A stretch of DNA of 64,000 nucleotides from Paenibacillus sedimenti (lineage in GTDB: Bacteria > Bacillota > Bacilli > Paenibacillales > NBRC-103111), in assembly GCF_014534655.1 (NCBI RefSeq), contig NZ_JACVVD010000003.1:310001-374000 (forward strand), given 5' to 3'. How positions within the stretch are numbered: position 1 is the first letter of the stretch; each line of letters begins with the position of its first letter. The notes under the pieces were generated by a model. The model did no database searches, was not told where the DNA came from, and saw only the letters and a program-made list of their open reading frames with translations. Below are positions 8,596-16,460 of this stretch, piece after piece. A program made the translations under genes and the position numbers.

Positions 8596-8961
8596 CTAAC
8601 CGTTGCTCAATTTATCGATAGCTTGCTTTTCAGTTGGCAAGAAAAAGACATCCCTTCCTTTGTTACACTCATAGATGAAATCCTTCAAGCTCTGACTTGA
8701 AATGCCAGAAAAATCACCAACTATTGCAACTTTCACTCGATAATTACTAAATTTTTGTAATATTTCTCCTGCAAGCCGTGTTTTTAAATCGAAAAAGTCC
8801 TCATTTAATGCCGATTGATTTAAAATTATACGATCACATCGTGCTTCATATTGTACAGTTGCCATTAGATCTAATGCCGACTGAACATCAGATATCAATA
8901 TCTCGTTACTTTCAACTACGGCAATTTCTATATTGTTCTTTATAATTGTATTTATTTTCAT
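8596..8961 (-). CDS. DUF4180 domain protein
   Basis: A 121-residue DUF4180 protein: one alpha/beta domain with IIKNNIEIAVVES, DVQSALDLMATVQYEARCDRI and a C-terminal FIYECNKGRDVFFLP. The function is unknown. ATG at 8961 follows GGAGGACGA. It lies 20 bases downstream of a truncated TetR gene, a frequent neighbour for this family as I recall, so the regulator that once controlled it may be lost. It is 27 bases ahead of the FGE-like gene on the same strand. Confidence 0.8.
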   Translation of the reverse strand: MKINTIIKNNIEIAVVESNEILISDVQSALDLMATVQYEARCDRIILNQSALNEDFFDLKTRLAGEILQKFSNYRVKVAIVGDFSGISSQSLKDFIYECNKGRDVFFLPTEKQAIDKLSNG

Positions 8962-8981
8962 ATTCGTCCTCCATCCATCGT

Positions 8982-9200
8982 TCAACCTTTTATTAATCTT
9001 CTGACATAATCCTCACAGATATATCGATTATCCACATTATTCAATGGAAGGATATTCGCTACTCTAAAGAAGCTTAGTCCAACCACCATCGCCAGAAGGC
9101 CGTATGCGGCGCTTTTGGATTCGTCCACCCTCATATGCCCCGACATGTTGCCGTAATCCATATAGCTCTTGGATACTATTTCTTGTAAATTACGGTCCAA
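8982..9200 (-). pseudogene. TetR-family regulator, C-terminal remnant
   Basis: A 72-codon open stretch resembling the C-terminal ligand-binding end of a TetR regulator (SAAYGLLAMVVGLSFFRVANILPL). No helix-turn-helix coding sequence precedes it; upstream DNA is non-coding or belongs to an unrelated remnant on the other strand. It ends 20 bases before the DUF4180 start. Family assignment is tentative because only the divergent half remains. Confidence 0.4.
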
Positions 9201-9302
9201 TACAGCTTTCCTTTTCGGAGTGCATCATCATATAACCTAGCTTCTGCTCAGCCCTGTCTCACGCATACATGGAAGGGGCTGCAGACAGTTCAGCCCATTA
9301 TT

Positions 9303-9613
9303 CGTAATATTAATTTAAGCCAAATCACGTTTGACCCTAATTTGAAGTATGGTTACCGCCAAAGAACAGAGCTTGAGGAAGATCTAAAACAAGCGCAGGA
9401 GTCGATCCGTTGGGCAAATCACACTGTCTTCGTCTATCCCACATGGTGGGGGGCGATGCCGGCCATCCTAAAAGGATTTATCGATCGTGTCTTTTTACCC
9501 GGCTTCCGCGCATCTGATTGTCACCATGGACACCCCGTCCTGGTACAACCGGTGGATATACAAGCAAGCCGGCCATAGCGTGATGAAGCGGCTAGGATCA
9601 AAGCTGGCTTAAG
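9303..9613 (+). pseudogene. NAD(P)H quinone-oxidoreductase (MdaB-like) remnant
   Basis: Recognisable flavodoxin-fold quinone-reductase segments are FDPNLKYGYRQRTELEEDL and WANHTVFVYPTWWGAMPAILKGFIDRVFLPGF. The frame then shifts near 9505, and the C-terminal motif TMDTPSWYNRWIYKQAGHSVMKR continues in another frame up to TAA at 9613. The N-terminal FMN-binding part and the part between VFLPGF and TMDTP are missing, and so is the extreme C-terminus. This is a deleted, frameshifted relic. Confidence 0.7.
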
Positions 9614-9646
9614 ATAATGTGATTGATTTCCGCCAGATTTTTTGTT

Positions 9647-10411
9647 TTAGTCGCCAGCGAGCATCTCCCCCGTTTCAAGCAAAGTCTTCATACCCGAAAG
9701 CACAATCGGCAACCCGTTTTCAAGAATTTTTGCAGTACGGGCAGATTGTTCATATTCATCATGCACAACGGTTACGAGGGTCACGCCGTGAAGTTCGGCA
9801 TGCGAACCGATCTCCCACGTAATGCGTGACGGGGTGTCGCTCTCCGTACCCGGAAACGAAATAAAGCGCCAGCTCATCACGAGTTTACTCGGAGGATCGA
9901 TGTCGAGAATGATCCCTTCCGCTTTCTTCTCCTCTCCGTCCCATAGCTCAAATGGCGATTCGATTTCCCAGGTGGATCGAATGGCGCAATTGAACCAAAA
10001 CTTCGACGTTTTGGCCGGATCCGTGAGAGCTTGCCACACTTGTTCAGGCTTTGCTTTAATCGCTATCCGGTTTACATTCCGGGGTTTGTTATCCATATTC
10101 GTTTCACGCTCCAGTTCGTTTTGAAGAGATGTTAATCCGATCACCCATGGTTCGGCGTATTTGCTCACCCATCTCTCATAAATTTGACGTATGGGCACCG
10201 CGTTCAAATAATGAAGCTTTTCACGGCCTGCTTTTCTCGTTGTAATGAGCCCGGCTTCCTCCAATATATTCAGATGCTTCATGACGCCGAATCGGGACAT
10301 GTCGAGCGGCGCGCAGAGATCATTCAGCGTCCGCCCGTTTGAAGCGTGAAGCAGATCCAAAAGCGTACGGCGGCTTGGATCCGCGAGCGCTTTGAATATG
10401 TCATTTTCCAA
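9647..10411 (-). CDS. ArsR-type regulator fused to an SRPBCC (AHSA1) domain
   Basis: A 254-residue fusion. Residues 1-90 are an ArsR/SmtB winged helix (FKALADPSRRTLLDLL, MSRFGVMKHLNILEEAGLI, GREKLHYLNAVPI). Residues 110-250 are an activator-of-Hsp90-like SRPBCC barrel (AIKAKPEQVWQALTDPAKTSKFW). No metal-binding cysteines of classic ArsR are seen, so the barrel may sense a hydrophobic ligand. It starts with TTG at 10411 behind GGAGGTGG. Divergent from an FMN reductase, with the palindrome GTTACC-ATTA-GGTAAC between them. The same site recurs before the SnoaL genes, suggesting a small regulon. Confidence 0.88.
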   Translation of the reverse strand: MENDIFKALADPSRRTLLDLLHASNGRTLNDLCAPLDMSRFGVMKHLNILEEAGLITTRKAGREKLHYLNAVPIRQIYERWVSKYAEPWVIGLTSLQNELERETNMDNKPRNVNRIAIKAKPEQVWQALTDPAKTSKFWFNCAIRSTWEIESPFELWDGEEKKAEGIILDIDPPSKLVMSWRFISFPGTESDTPSRITWEIGSHAELHGVTLVTVVHDEYEQSARTAKILENGLPIVLSGMKTLLETGEMLAGD

Positions 10412-10459
10412 TCAGACCACCTCCTTCCTGACTATCTGAAAAAAATTGGTTTAAACCGC

Positions 10460-10489
10460 TTGACATGTTACCATTAGGTAACGTATGAT
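10460..10489 (+). promoter_or_regulatory. Sigma-A promoter with operator in the spacer
   Basis: TTGACA (10460-10465) and TATGAT (10484-10489) are 18 bases apart. The perfect palindrome GTTACC-ATTA-GGTAAC (10467-10482) fills the spacer. It should drive the FMN reductase, and a repressor bound there would block polymerase. The divergent ArsR-SRPBCC protein is the obvious candidate. Confidence 0.7.
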
Positions 10490-10609
10490 GAAGACATCAG
10501 AAGTGACCTTATAGTCACATATTAACACAAACGGATTTGTTTGTCAGCCGGCGGCATACAAATCCCTCTAATCTAACCAACCATTTGAAAATGAAAGGTG
10601 ATGTTGAAG

Positions 10610-11161
10610 ATGAAAGTAACCTTAATCGCGGGAAGCAACCGCACCAACGCTACGAGCACATACCTTCTCAAGTACATCGAAAACCATTTGAAAGCCCAGC
10701 ACATTTCGGTCGCATTTGTCGATTTATCGGAACTGCAGCTGCCGCTTTTTTCACCCGACAACTGGGATTTTCATCCGAACGTCGGGCGTGTATTGGAAGC
10801 AATTGCAGATGGGGACGGTTTGATCCTTGCTACTCCAGAATACCATGGATCCATATCAGGAGCTCTTAAAAATGCCCTGGACTATATAACCGCAGGCCAG
10901 GTTACGGGTAAGACGGTGCTTTCCGTAAGCTCCGCAGGCGGTCCGCTCGGAGTAAGCTCGCTTTCGCACCTGCAGACGATTGTGCGTAATTTGCATGGGA
11001 TTAACTGTCCGGAGTGGATATCGATCGGATACGGATCCAATACATTCGGTCCCGACGGCGCTCCGTTAGACGAGGGGATGAGAAATAGGGTTCGAGATGC
11101 AGTCGACAGTTTCGTGGAGCTGACCCGGAAGCTTACCGCAACAGCCGCGGCAGCAAACTAA
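10610..11161 (+). CDS. NADPH-dependent FMN reductase family protein
   Basis: A 183-residue flavodoxin-like reductase. The phosphate-binding loop AGSNRTNATST is at residues 6-16, the conserved ATPEYHGSISGALKNALDY near 75-93, and SSAGGPLGVSSL near 108. These proteins reduce FMN, quinones, azo dyes or chromate with NAD(P)H. ATG at 10610 is preferred because AAAGGTG lies at proper spacing, whereas upstream starts overlap it. A palindromic operator in its promoter suggests control by the divergent ArsR-SRPBCC regulator. Confidence 0.88.
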   Translation: MKVTLIAGSNRTNATSTYLLKYIENHLKAQHISVAFVDLSELQLPLFSPDNWDFHPNVGRVLEAIADGDGLILATPEYHGSISGALKNALDYITAGQVTGKTVLSVSSAGGPLGVSSLSHLQTIVRNLHGINCPEWISIGYGSNTFGPDGAPLDEGMRNRVRDAVDSFVELTRKLTATAAAAN

Positions 11162-11190
11162 CAGATCAAGTCTTTTTTTTTCATCATTAT

Positions 11191-11206
11191 GTTACCAAAT
11201 AGTAAC
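11191..11206. promoter_or_regulatory. Second ArsR-SRPBCC-type operator
   Basis: GTTACCAAATAGTAAC repeats the site at 10467-10482 (GTTACC...GTAAC arms, same 16-base length). It lies 70 bases before the first SnoaL-like gene. Flanking bases extend the dyad (CATCATTATGTTAC / GTAACATGATGAT). Confidence 0.55.
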
Positions 11207-11275
11207 ATGATGATAGTGGATGTAGCGAAAAGTTAATGTTGATGGATCCGAAAAATATACAAGGAGATGTTTTGT

Positions 11276-11623
11276 ATGAAAACGATGGAACAAAAGAATG
11301 TAGAAACGGTGACCGCGTTTATCGAGGACATTGCGAATCAGAGCATTTTGGAGAAGACCGATCAATTTTTTGCCCCGCACATCGTGGAGGCATTTATGGA
11401 TCGGCGCTATACCGTGGATGAAATCCTCGTCCAAGGAGAGAAAGTCATCGCCAGAATCTTCATGACGGCTGTGCATTTAGGCAATTTTACAGGAAATGCA
11501 CCTACAGGCAAAACCGTAAAGGCGACGCAATTCCGCGAATTCCGCTTGATCGACGGGAAAATCGCCGAACACCGCGGCTGGTTCGATACGGCCACACTTT
11601 TACCTCAGATCCAAGCTCTATAA
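11276..11623 (+). CDS. SnoaL-like protein, internally shortened copy
   Basis: A 115-residue SnoaL/ester-cyclase-like NTF2-fold protein. It aligns along its length with the next gene (MKTMEQ-NVETV start; APTGKTVKATQFREFRLIDGKIAEHRGWFD end) but lacks about 19 residues after DQFFAPHI that are present there. The missing segment covers a core strand and helix, so folding or activity may be affected. ATG at 11276 follows AAGGAG with 9-base spacing. It arose with its neighbour by tandem duplication. Confidence 0.75.
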   Translation: MKTMEQKNVETVTAFIEDIANQSILEKTDQFFAPHIVEAFMDRRYTVDEILVQGEKVIARIFMTAVHLGNFTGNAPTGKTVKATQFREFRLIDGKIAEHRGWFDTATLLPQIQAL

Positions 11624-11693
11624 CTGCAAATTAAGTTCGACATTCGTCGTTAAGTCAATACCAAATAACTAACTCTTAAGGAGATGTTTGAGA

Positions 11694-12095
11694 ATGAAAA
11701 CGATGGAACAGAGCAATGTGGAAACGGTAAGTGAATTTATCGAGGCATTTTGGAATCAAAGTGAATTGGATTGCGTGGATCAATTTTTATCAGCCGATTA
11801 TCAAGAGCTCTCTTACCAATCAAAGGAAGGCCTGAAACAATTCGCTGCAAAGATCTTGGAGGCATTTCCCGATAAACGCTATTCAGTTGAAGAGATCATC
11901 GGTCAAGGGGATAAGGTACTTGTGAGAATGACTGTAAAAGGCACGCATCAAGGCTTGTTCTTTGGAACTGCGCCTACGGGCAATACGATTGATGTCACGC
12001 TATACCGTCAATATCGTGTTGTGGATGGCAAGATTACCGAGCATCGCGGCTGGATCGATATGGTAACCATGTGGCACCAAATTCGGGGCAACTGA
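11694..12095 (+). CDS. SnoaL-like (ester cyclase family) protein
   Basis: A 133-residue NTF2-like protein of the SnoaL/ester-cyclase group, with FIEAFWNQSELDCVDQFLSADY near the N-terminus and the family core GTAPTGNTIDVTLYRQYRVVDGKITEHRGWID at about 91-122. The substrate is unknown; such proteins often bind small hydrophobic compounds. ATG at 11694 follows AAGGAG. It is likely co-transcribed with the shortened copy 70 bases upstream and so falls under the operator at 11191. Confidence 0.82.
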   Translation: MKTMEQSNVETVSEFIEAFWNQSELDCVDQFLSADYQELSYQSKEGLKQFAAKILEAFPDKRYSVEEIIGQGDKVLVRMTVKGTHQGLFFGTAPTGNTIDVTLYRQYRVVDGKITEHRGWIDMVTMWHQIRGN

Positions 12096-12165
12096 CCCGA
12101 ATGGCCAACTTGCAGCAAGAGCTTGGACTGAATTCCGAGACTATCAAAATATGGAGATCATAGAA

Positions 12166-12202
12166 TGCAAACAACCGCCCCATATGGGATCGGTTGTTTG
12201 CA
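12166..12202 (+). terminator. Hairpin after the SnoaL genes
   Basis: TGCAAACAACCG and CGGTTGTTTGCA form a perfect 12-bp stem around 13 bases, 70 bases after the second SnoaL stop codon. No U-run follows, so it may be a weak terminator or an mRNA-stabilising hairpin. Confidence 0.45.
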
Positions 12203-12207
12203 TGTTA

Positions 12208-12270
12208 TGGAGCCAAGGGGGATCCAACCCCTGACCTCATCGCTGGCAGCGATGCGCTCTCCCCGCCTTG
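12208..12270 (-). other. tRNA-like fossil, 3' half
   Basis: On the minus strand: GAGAGCGC, an anticodon-like arm CATCG-CTGCCAG-CGATG (seven-base loop, GCC), a variable region, a T-arm stem AGGGG/CCCCT and TTGGCTCCA. The T loop reads TTGGATC instead of TTCGATC. Most of the D arm and the 5' acceptor strand are missing, so this is a remnant and not a working tRNA. It lies about 50 bases downstream of the second broken CBO0543-like gene. Confidence 0.55.
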
Positions 12271-12318
12271 GGTATTTCACTTAGGACGAGTTGAGAATCC
12301 GTTCACTCCGTTTTGCGC

Positions 12319-13194
12319 TTAACTATGTTTATTATTCGTCATGCCAAACTGTCTTTTCTTCAACAAATAATCAATTACGGCTACCAAAAAATAAGATGCG
12401 ACAATATTTACTAAGGTTATAAGCCAGAACAAACCATCTTTAAACGTTTGAATCCCCATTTTGACGAGTATGTAGTTCATCAAAAATATTAATATGAAAC
12501 CGGCTCCCTTCCACCACCATTTCAATTTCGAACAATATAAGATCATCATAAGCAAGATTATAATGGTTCTATAAGAAACAATGAAAACCGCTTGATTTCT
12601 AAAAAAATCGTTATCATAAACAACAATATTGAAAACCTGGATCGAGAATGCATATAAGAAAAAGACCACCGTAATAGAAAAGGCGGCATTCGCTCCTAGA
12701 AACAACGTCAAATAATAAATAGGTTTTTTGGGGAGATGAATCATGTGTCGATACCATAGTTGCGATATCCATAAAAGCAGGAGTACCAAGACAAACGTGT
12801 ATCAAGTTTGGTACCCCTTATGCTCATAAATTCCAAGTTGCAAAAAGGAAACTTCAATCAAACAATATGCTGCTGCGATAATAAAATACCATATCTTCGG
12901 GGGGGAAAATATTGAGACCAATACTGCGGTAACCGTAAGCGAAAACTGTGAAAAGTAGTTGCCTATTACAGAATCCAGGGACGGGTCGCTGCTTAGTTTC
13001 GGGAGGTATTTATATGCGTCCAATAGGGTCAAAAGCCCTGTTTCAGCAAAAAAAGTTAACCCCATCACAGCGAAACTAAATCCGATCGTAAATTTGCGAT
13101 TGTTAGATTTGATCAATAAAAAAACGGATAAACCGATCGTAACGAAAGCCAATAGAAAATACCAAATGGTATGGCTCCAAAATGTTTCTTTCAT
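12319..13194 (-). pseudogene. CBO0543-like membrane protein, interrupted by in-frame TGA
   Basis: ATG at 13194 with AAGGTGG upstream opens a frame of several membrane segments. It ends at TGA (12802-12804) right after the family motif LIEVSFLQLGIYEHKGYQT. The same frame then continues for 160 codons to 12319 with further membrane helices. Alignment to the copy at 1837-2619 puts the TGA at a Leu (WKT-L-YT versus YQT-stop-YT), so one TTA-to-TGA change explains it. The product would otherwise be about 290 residues with 8-9 hydrophobic stretches. Its function is unknown. Readthrough cannot be excluded. Confidence 0.65.
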
Positions 13195-13359
13195 AAAGAT
13201 CCACCTTAACAGAATCTCGATTTTTATACTTATTATGCCCATGTGCTTACAATAACCTTGCATGGCCTTTGTCATTTTTTCAATTCTAAGGGGGCATCCG
13301 CTTTTGCACCAGCGATTTTTGTTTATTGACATGAAATCGAAGGAAGTATATACTTACGA

Positions 13360-13377
13360 TGTAAGTAAGCACTTGCA
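13360..13377. promoter_or_regulatory. TetR operator, copy 1
   Basis: TGTAAGTAAGCACTTGCA overlaps the promoter region just before the TetR gene. It matches the copy at 13999-14016 in 16 of 18 positions. Confidence 0.65.
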
Positions 13378-13392
13378 TTGAAGGAGCGGCAA

Positions 13393-13980
13393 ATGAACGA
13401 CAATCAAAGCACCAGCGACAAAATACTGATGGCAGCAATCGATCTGATGTCAGAAAAAGGTTATGATGGCACGACAACCAAAGAAATTGCTGCTGCGGCG
13501 GGAGTGAACGAAGTCACGCTTTTTCGACATTTCGGCACGAAACAGAAGTTGCTTGAGACAGCATTTCATCGTTATCATTATGCTGAAGAGATGACAAAGT
13601 TATTTCAAGAATCGCTTAAATGGGAGTTGCATACGGACCTTCTCTTAATCAGCCGAATATACCACAAGATCATGAATCGAAACAGAAAATTGCTATATAT
13701 CTCTCAAAAAGGCAGCAGTAGTCTTCCTCAAGAAATTTATCAAGAAGCGGGGCGCCATCCCCGGCATTTAAGAAACCTTCTGACAAATTACTTGACTACC
13801 ATGATGGAGAAAAATATGGTGATGACGCCGAATCCCGAGATGACAGCAATGTCTTTTATGTGGATGAATTATGGTGCATTTTTCAGTAGCCTTAACGCTA
13901 CAGGAGCTTCTCCCGACCAATCTTTGCATGAGTTTATCGAAGAAAGCGTTCGGTTATTCGCTAGGGCTTTGACTCCCTAG
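13393..13980 (+). CDS. TetR/AcrR family regulator
   Basis: A 195-residue TetR repressor. The helix-turn-helix spans residues 8-52 ([37 protein letters not shown]). The helical C-terminal half is variable. ATG at 13393 follows GAAGGAG. The same 18-base palindrome lies before this gene and between it and the DUF5519/dehalogenase pair, so it likely represses itself and those two genes. The inducer is unknown; a halogenated or hydrophobic compound is a guess from the neighbouring enzyme. Confidence 0.88.
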   Translation: MNDNQSTSDKILMAAIDLMSEKGYDGTTTKEIAAAAGVNEVTLFRHFGTKQKLLETAFHRYHYAEEMTKLFQESLKWELHTDLLLISRIYHKIMNRNRKLLYISQKGSSSLPQEIYQEAGRHPRHLRNLLTNYLTTMMEKNMVMTPNPEMTAMSFMWMNYGAFFSSLNATGASPDQSLHEFIEESVRLFARALTP

Positions 13981-13998
13981 CTCTTTTTTAACCAGTAA

Positions 13999-14016
13999 TG
14001 CAAGTAAGTGCTTGCA
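13999..14016. promoter_or_regulatory. TetR operator, copy 2
   Basis: TGCAAGTAAGTGCTTGCA is an 18-base dyad with CAAG/CTTG arms, 18 bases after the TetR stop and 32 bases before the DUF5519 start. It shares the TGYAAGTAAG core with copy 1. Confidence 0.65.
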
Positions 14017-14048
14017 TTCGGGGCTGCGATTCGGAAAGGAGAACGTTT

Positions 14049-14366
14049 ATGACCCAAACAATGAAAGAAGTTATAATCGATCAATTGCTTTCATGGCCGG
14101 AGGTTACCCATCAGCCGCATCGTTTCGGAGGGATCGAATTTTGTTACCGAGGGAAAGAAATCGGGCATTTACACGGTGAACATCTGCTCGACTTGCTATT
14201 GCCTAAATCAGTGCGCGATCAGTTAGTTGCTTCGGGGCGTACAAAGCCTCATCATATGTACCCGGATTCCGGATGGGTATCCATTTATCTGAACTCGCAT
14301 CAGGATGTTTCCAACGCCATTGAGATTTTGCGAAACAAGTATAACGATCTAACAAGTAAAGGGTGA
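14049..14366 (+). CDS. DUF5519 ('luciferase family') protein
   Basis: A 105-residue protein of the small family labelled luciferase or DUF5519, with FGGIEFCYRGKEIGHLHGEHLLDLLLP (about 25-50) and PHHMYPDSGWVSIYLN (about 76-91). Despite the label, no light-producing activity is established. ATG at 14049 follows AAAGGAGAACG. It ends 9 bases before the dehalogenase start, so the two genes are probably translationally coupled under the TetR operator. Confidence 0.78.
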   Translation: MTQTMKEVIIDQLLSWPEVTHQPHRFGGIEFCYRGKEIGHLHGEHLLDLLLPKSVRDQLVASGRTKPHHMYPDSGWVSIYLNSHQDVSNAIEILRNKYNDLTSKG

Positions 14367-14374
14367 GATATTTG

Positions 14375-15253
14375 ATGATTAACGAAGTTTTTCATTATGA
14401 AAAAAAGCGTCGACAGGTTTTAGGGTTGGATATGGCGTATGTGGAGGTTGGAAGCGGCGATCCTATCGTCTTCCTGCATGGCAATCCTTCCTCCTCCTAT
14501 CTTTGGCGAAACATTATTCCTTATGCTCAACAGCATGGACGCTGCATTGCTCCCGATCTTATCGGCATGGGGGACTCCGCGAAACTCCCGGATAGCGGTC
14601 CAGGCTCTTACACTTTCGTTGAGCATAGACGTTATCTGGATGAGCTTCTGGATCAACTTGGCGTACGACAAAACATTGTTTTTGTGGTGCACGATTGGGG
14701 CTCGGCTCTCGGCTTCGATTGGGCGCGCCGCCATCCCTACGCGGTGAAAGGCATTGTCTATATGGAGGCGATTATCAAATCAGTAAGTTGGAGCGAGACA
14801 ACGGAGACCGCGCGCAAAATCTTTCAGAAGCTGCGGTCCCCGGAAGGTGAACAAATGGTGTTGGAACAAAATTCCTTCATTGAAGTCAATCTTCCGTTGA
14901 CCATACTTCGCAAGTTAACAGAAGAAGAGATGGCACAATATCGTCGACCCTTTGCAGAGCCGGGCGAGCCACGTCGACCAACATTATCCTGGGCGCGTCA
15001 GCTTCCAATTGATGGAGAGCCGGAGGATGTGATTGAAATCGTTGCTGCTTATGGAGACTGGTTAACACAAAGTCCCGTTCCCAAGCTATTCATTCGAGCC
15101 GAGCCAGGCAAGATGACGCAATCGACCATTGATTATTGCCGCACCTGGCCAGCACAAAGAGAGGTCGCAGTGAAGGGGCTCCACTATCCTCAGGAAGATG
15201 CTCCGGATGATGTCGGTGTCGCCCTTGCGGCTTGGTTGAAAGATCTGAAATAG
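14375..15253 (+). CDS. Haloalkane dehalogenase (HLD-II-like alpha/beta hydrolase)
   Basis: A 292-residue alpha/beta hydrolase that keeps the full DhaA/LinB-type active site: Asn37 in FLHGNPSSSYLWR, nucleophile Asp107 followed by Trp108 in VVHDWGSALGF, acid Glu131 in VYMEAI and base His270 in GLHYPQEDAP. These match DhaA N41, D106, W107, E130 and H272 in order and spacing. The family hydrolyses carbon-halogen bonds to alcohols and halide. The start at 14375 follows AAAGGGTGAG. It is second gene of a TetR-controlled pair. Subfamily II is inferred from the Asn-Trp halide site and the position of the acid. Confidence 0.88.
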   Translation: MINEVFHYEKKRRQVLGLDMAYVEVGSGDPIVFLHGNPSSSYLWRNIIPYAQQHGRCIAPDLIGMGDSAKLPDSGPGSYTFVEHRRYLDELLDQLGVRQNIVFVVHDWGSALGFDWARRHPYAVKGIVYMEAIIKSVSWSETTETARKIFQKLRSPEGEQMVLEQNSFIEVNLPLTILRKLTEEEMAQYRRPFAEPGEPRRPTLSWARQLPIDGEPEDVIEIVAAYGDWLTQSPVPKLFIRAEPGKMTQSTIDYCRTWPAQREVAVKGLHYPQEDAPDDVGVALAAWLKDLK

Positions 15254-15332
15254 TCTCTTTTAGATTATAAAGTCAATCCGACAGTATAGTCGGGTCAGGT
15301 TCTGCATTAGATGGGTACGACTATGATTATCG

Positions 15333-15398
15333 GCAGGTAGTAGTTTGGTTTCACAGCCCAGTTACAACAAATCTCTACTACCTGCTTAGCTTTTCTTT
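15333..15398 (+). terminator. Terminator after the dehalogenase gene
   Basis: GCAGGTAGTAG (15333-15343) pairs perfectly with CTACTACCTGC (15375-15385), followed by TTAGCTTTTCTTT. The loop is long (31 bases). Confidence 0.6.
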
Positions 15399-15467
15399 CC
15401 CATCGCGATTTGTAACTGCTTCACCTGAGTAATTCCGTCTGATACATGGCTTGCCACAAGAAAAGGA

Positions 15468-16406
15468 TTAATGGGACTTTTTCTTGTTATCTTTATGCTC
15501 CAAAGTTATGACTACATTTCCCTTTTTACGCCCTTTTTCTACATATCTGTGAGCCTCGGCAATCTGTTCCAGCGGATAACGTCTATCTATAACCGATTTT
15601 ATCTTTCCCGTCTCGATAAGTTCTCTGAGAAAAATTAAGTCTTCGGTACGTTCCTTTGCTGCCCCCTGTCCTTCAACCGACACGTATGTCCCGTTGGGAG
15701 CTAATACTTTCTTGCAATTTGATTTCGAATTTTTCCCAACTGCATCAAAGATAATGTCATAAAGCTCTCCTCTTTTCGTATAATCCTCTTTCGTGTAATC
15801 AATTACCTTATCGGCTCCCAAAGATTTCACCAATTCTAAATTTGCGGTACTGCATACCCCGGTAACTTCCGCCCCAAAGTATTTGGCAAGCTGCACCGCT
15901 GAAGTCCCTACCGCTCCAGAAGCTCCATAAATAAGAACTTTTTGTCCGTTCCGGATATTTCCTTTTCTAAGAAAATGCAGTGCTGAAGTTCCTCCAAAAA
16001 GAACAGCAGCGGCTTCCTCATAGGTCGCATTGACCGGTTTCAATGCCACCACTCCTCCTTCAGGCAAACATGTGTACTCGGCATATGCACCAAATCTTAA
16101 TCCGGTTAATGCAAAAACCTGATCACCTTTTTTAAATCGTTTTACATCTTTGCCGATTGCTTCGATTTCTCCGGATAATTCCACCCCTAGTATAGGTTTT
16201 CTTGGTTTTCTGAAACCTAAGATTATTCGCATGGGGATCCAGTACAAAGTAGGACATTCGAAACTTCGAACTCTACAGTCCGCTGATGTTACTGTTGCCG
16301 CATGAACTTTTATTAGCACTTCATTGTTCTTGGGAGTAGGTTTTTCTACCTCTTTAAGCTCTAAAACATCCGGTGCTCCGTATTTTGTACATACCACCGC
16401 ATTCAT
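15468..16406 (-). CDS. MDR-superfamily quinone oxidoreductase-like dehydrogenase
   Basis: A 312-residue MDR protein with the GroES-like domain at 25-120 and the cofactor motif [25 protein letters not shown] near 148-172, where AxGxxG-type binding favours NADPH. No zinc ligands are evident, so it belongs to the quinone-reductase-like group (RTN4IP1/AST1-like). The basic tail is [14 protein letters not shown] at 16406 follows AGGAGGAAACC. It is encoded 54 bases downstream of a DUF6326 membrane protein on the same strand and likely shares its promoter. Confidence 0.86.
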   Translation of the reverse strand: MNAVVCTKYGAPDVLELKEVEKPTPKNNEVLIKVHAATVTSADCRVRSFECPTLYWIPMRIILGFRKPRKPILGVELSGEIEAIGKDVKRFKKGDQVFALTGLRFGAYAEYTCLPEGGVVALKPVNATYEEAAAVLFGGTSALHFLRKGNIRNGQKVLIYGASGAVGTSAVQLAKYFGAEVTGVCSTANLELVKSLGADKVIDYTKEDYTKRGELYDIIFDAVGKNSKSNCKKVLAPNGTYVSVEGQGAAKERTEDLIFLRELIETGKIKSVIDRRYPLEQIAEAHRYVEKGRKKGNVVITLEHKDNKKKSH

Positions 16407-16460
16407 GGGTTTCCTCCTAAACTTCAATTTGCAATTGGCATAGTCATAAATCAACGCTGC

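Noticed and set aside
12208..12270. Possible tRNA with anticodon GCC
   Set aside because: The 5' acceptor strand and most of the D arm are missing, and the T loop lacks the conserved C.
12790..12830. Frameshift in the second CBO0543-like gene
   Set aside because: Both open parts are in the same frame; a single TGA separates them, so the lesion is a nonsense change.
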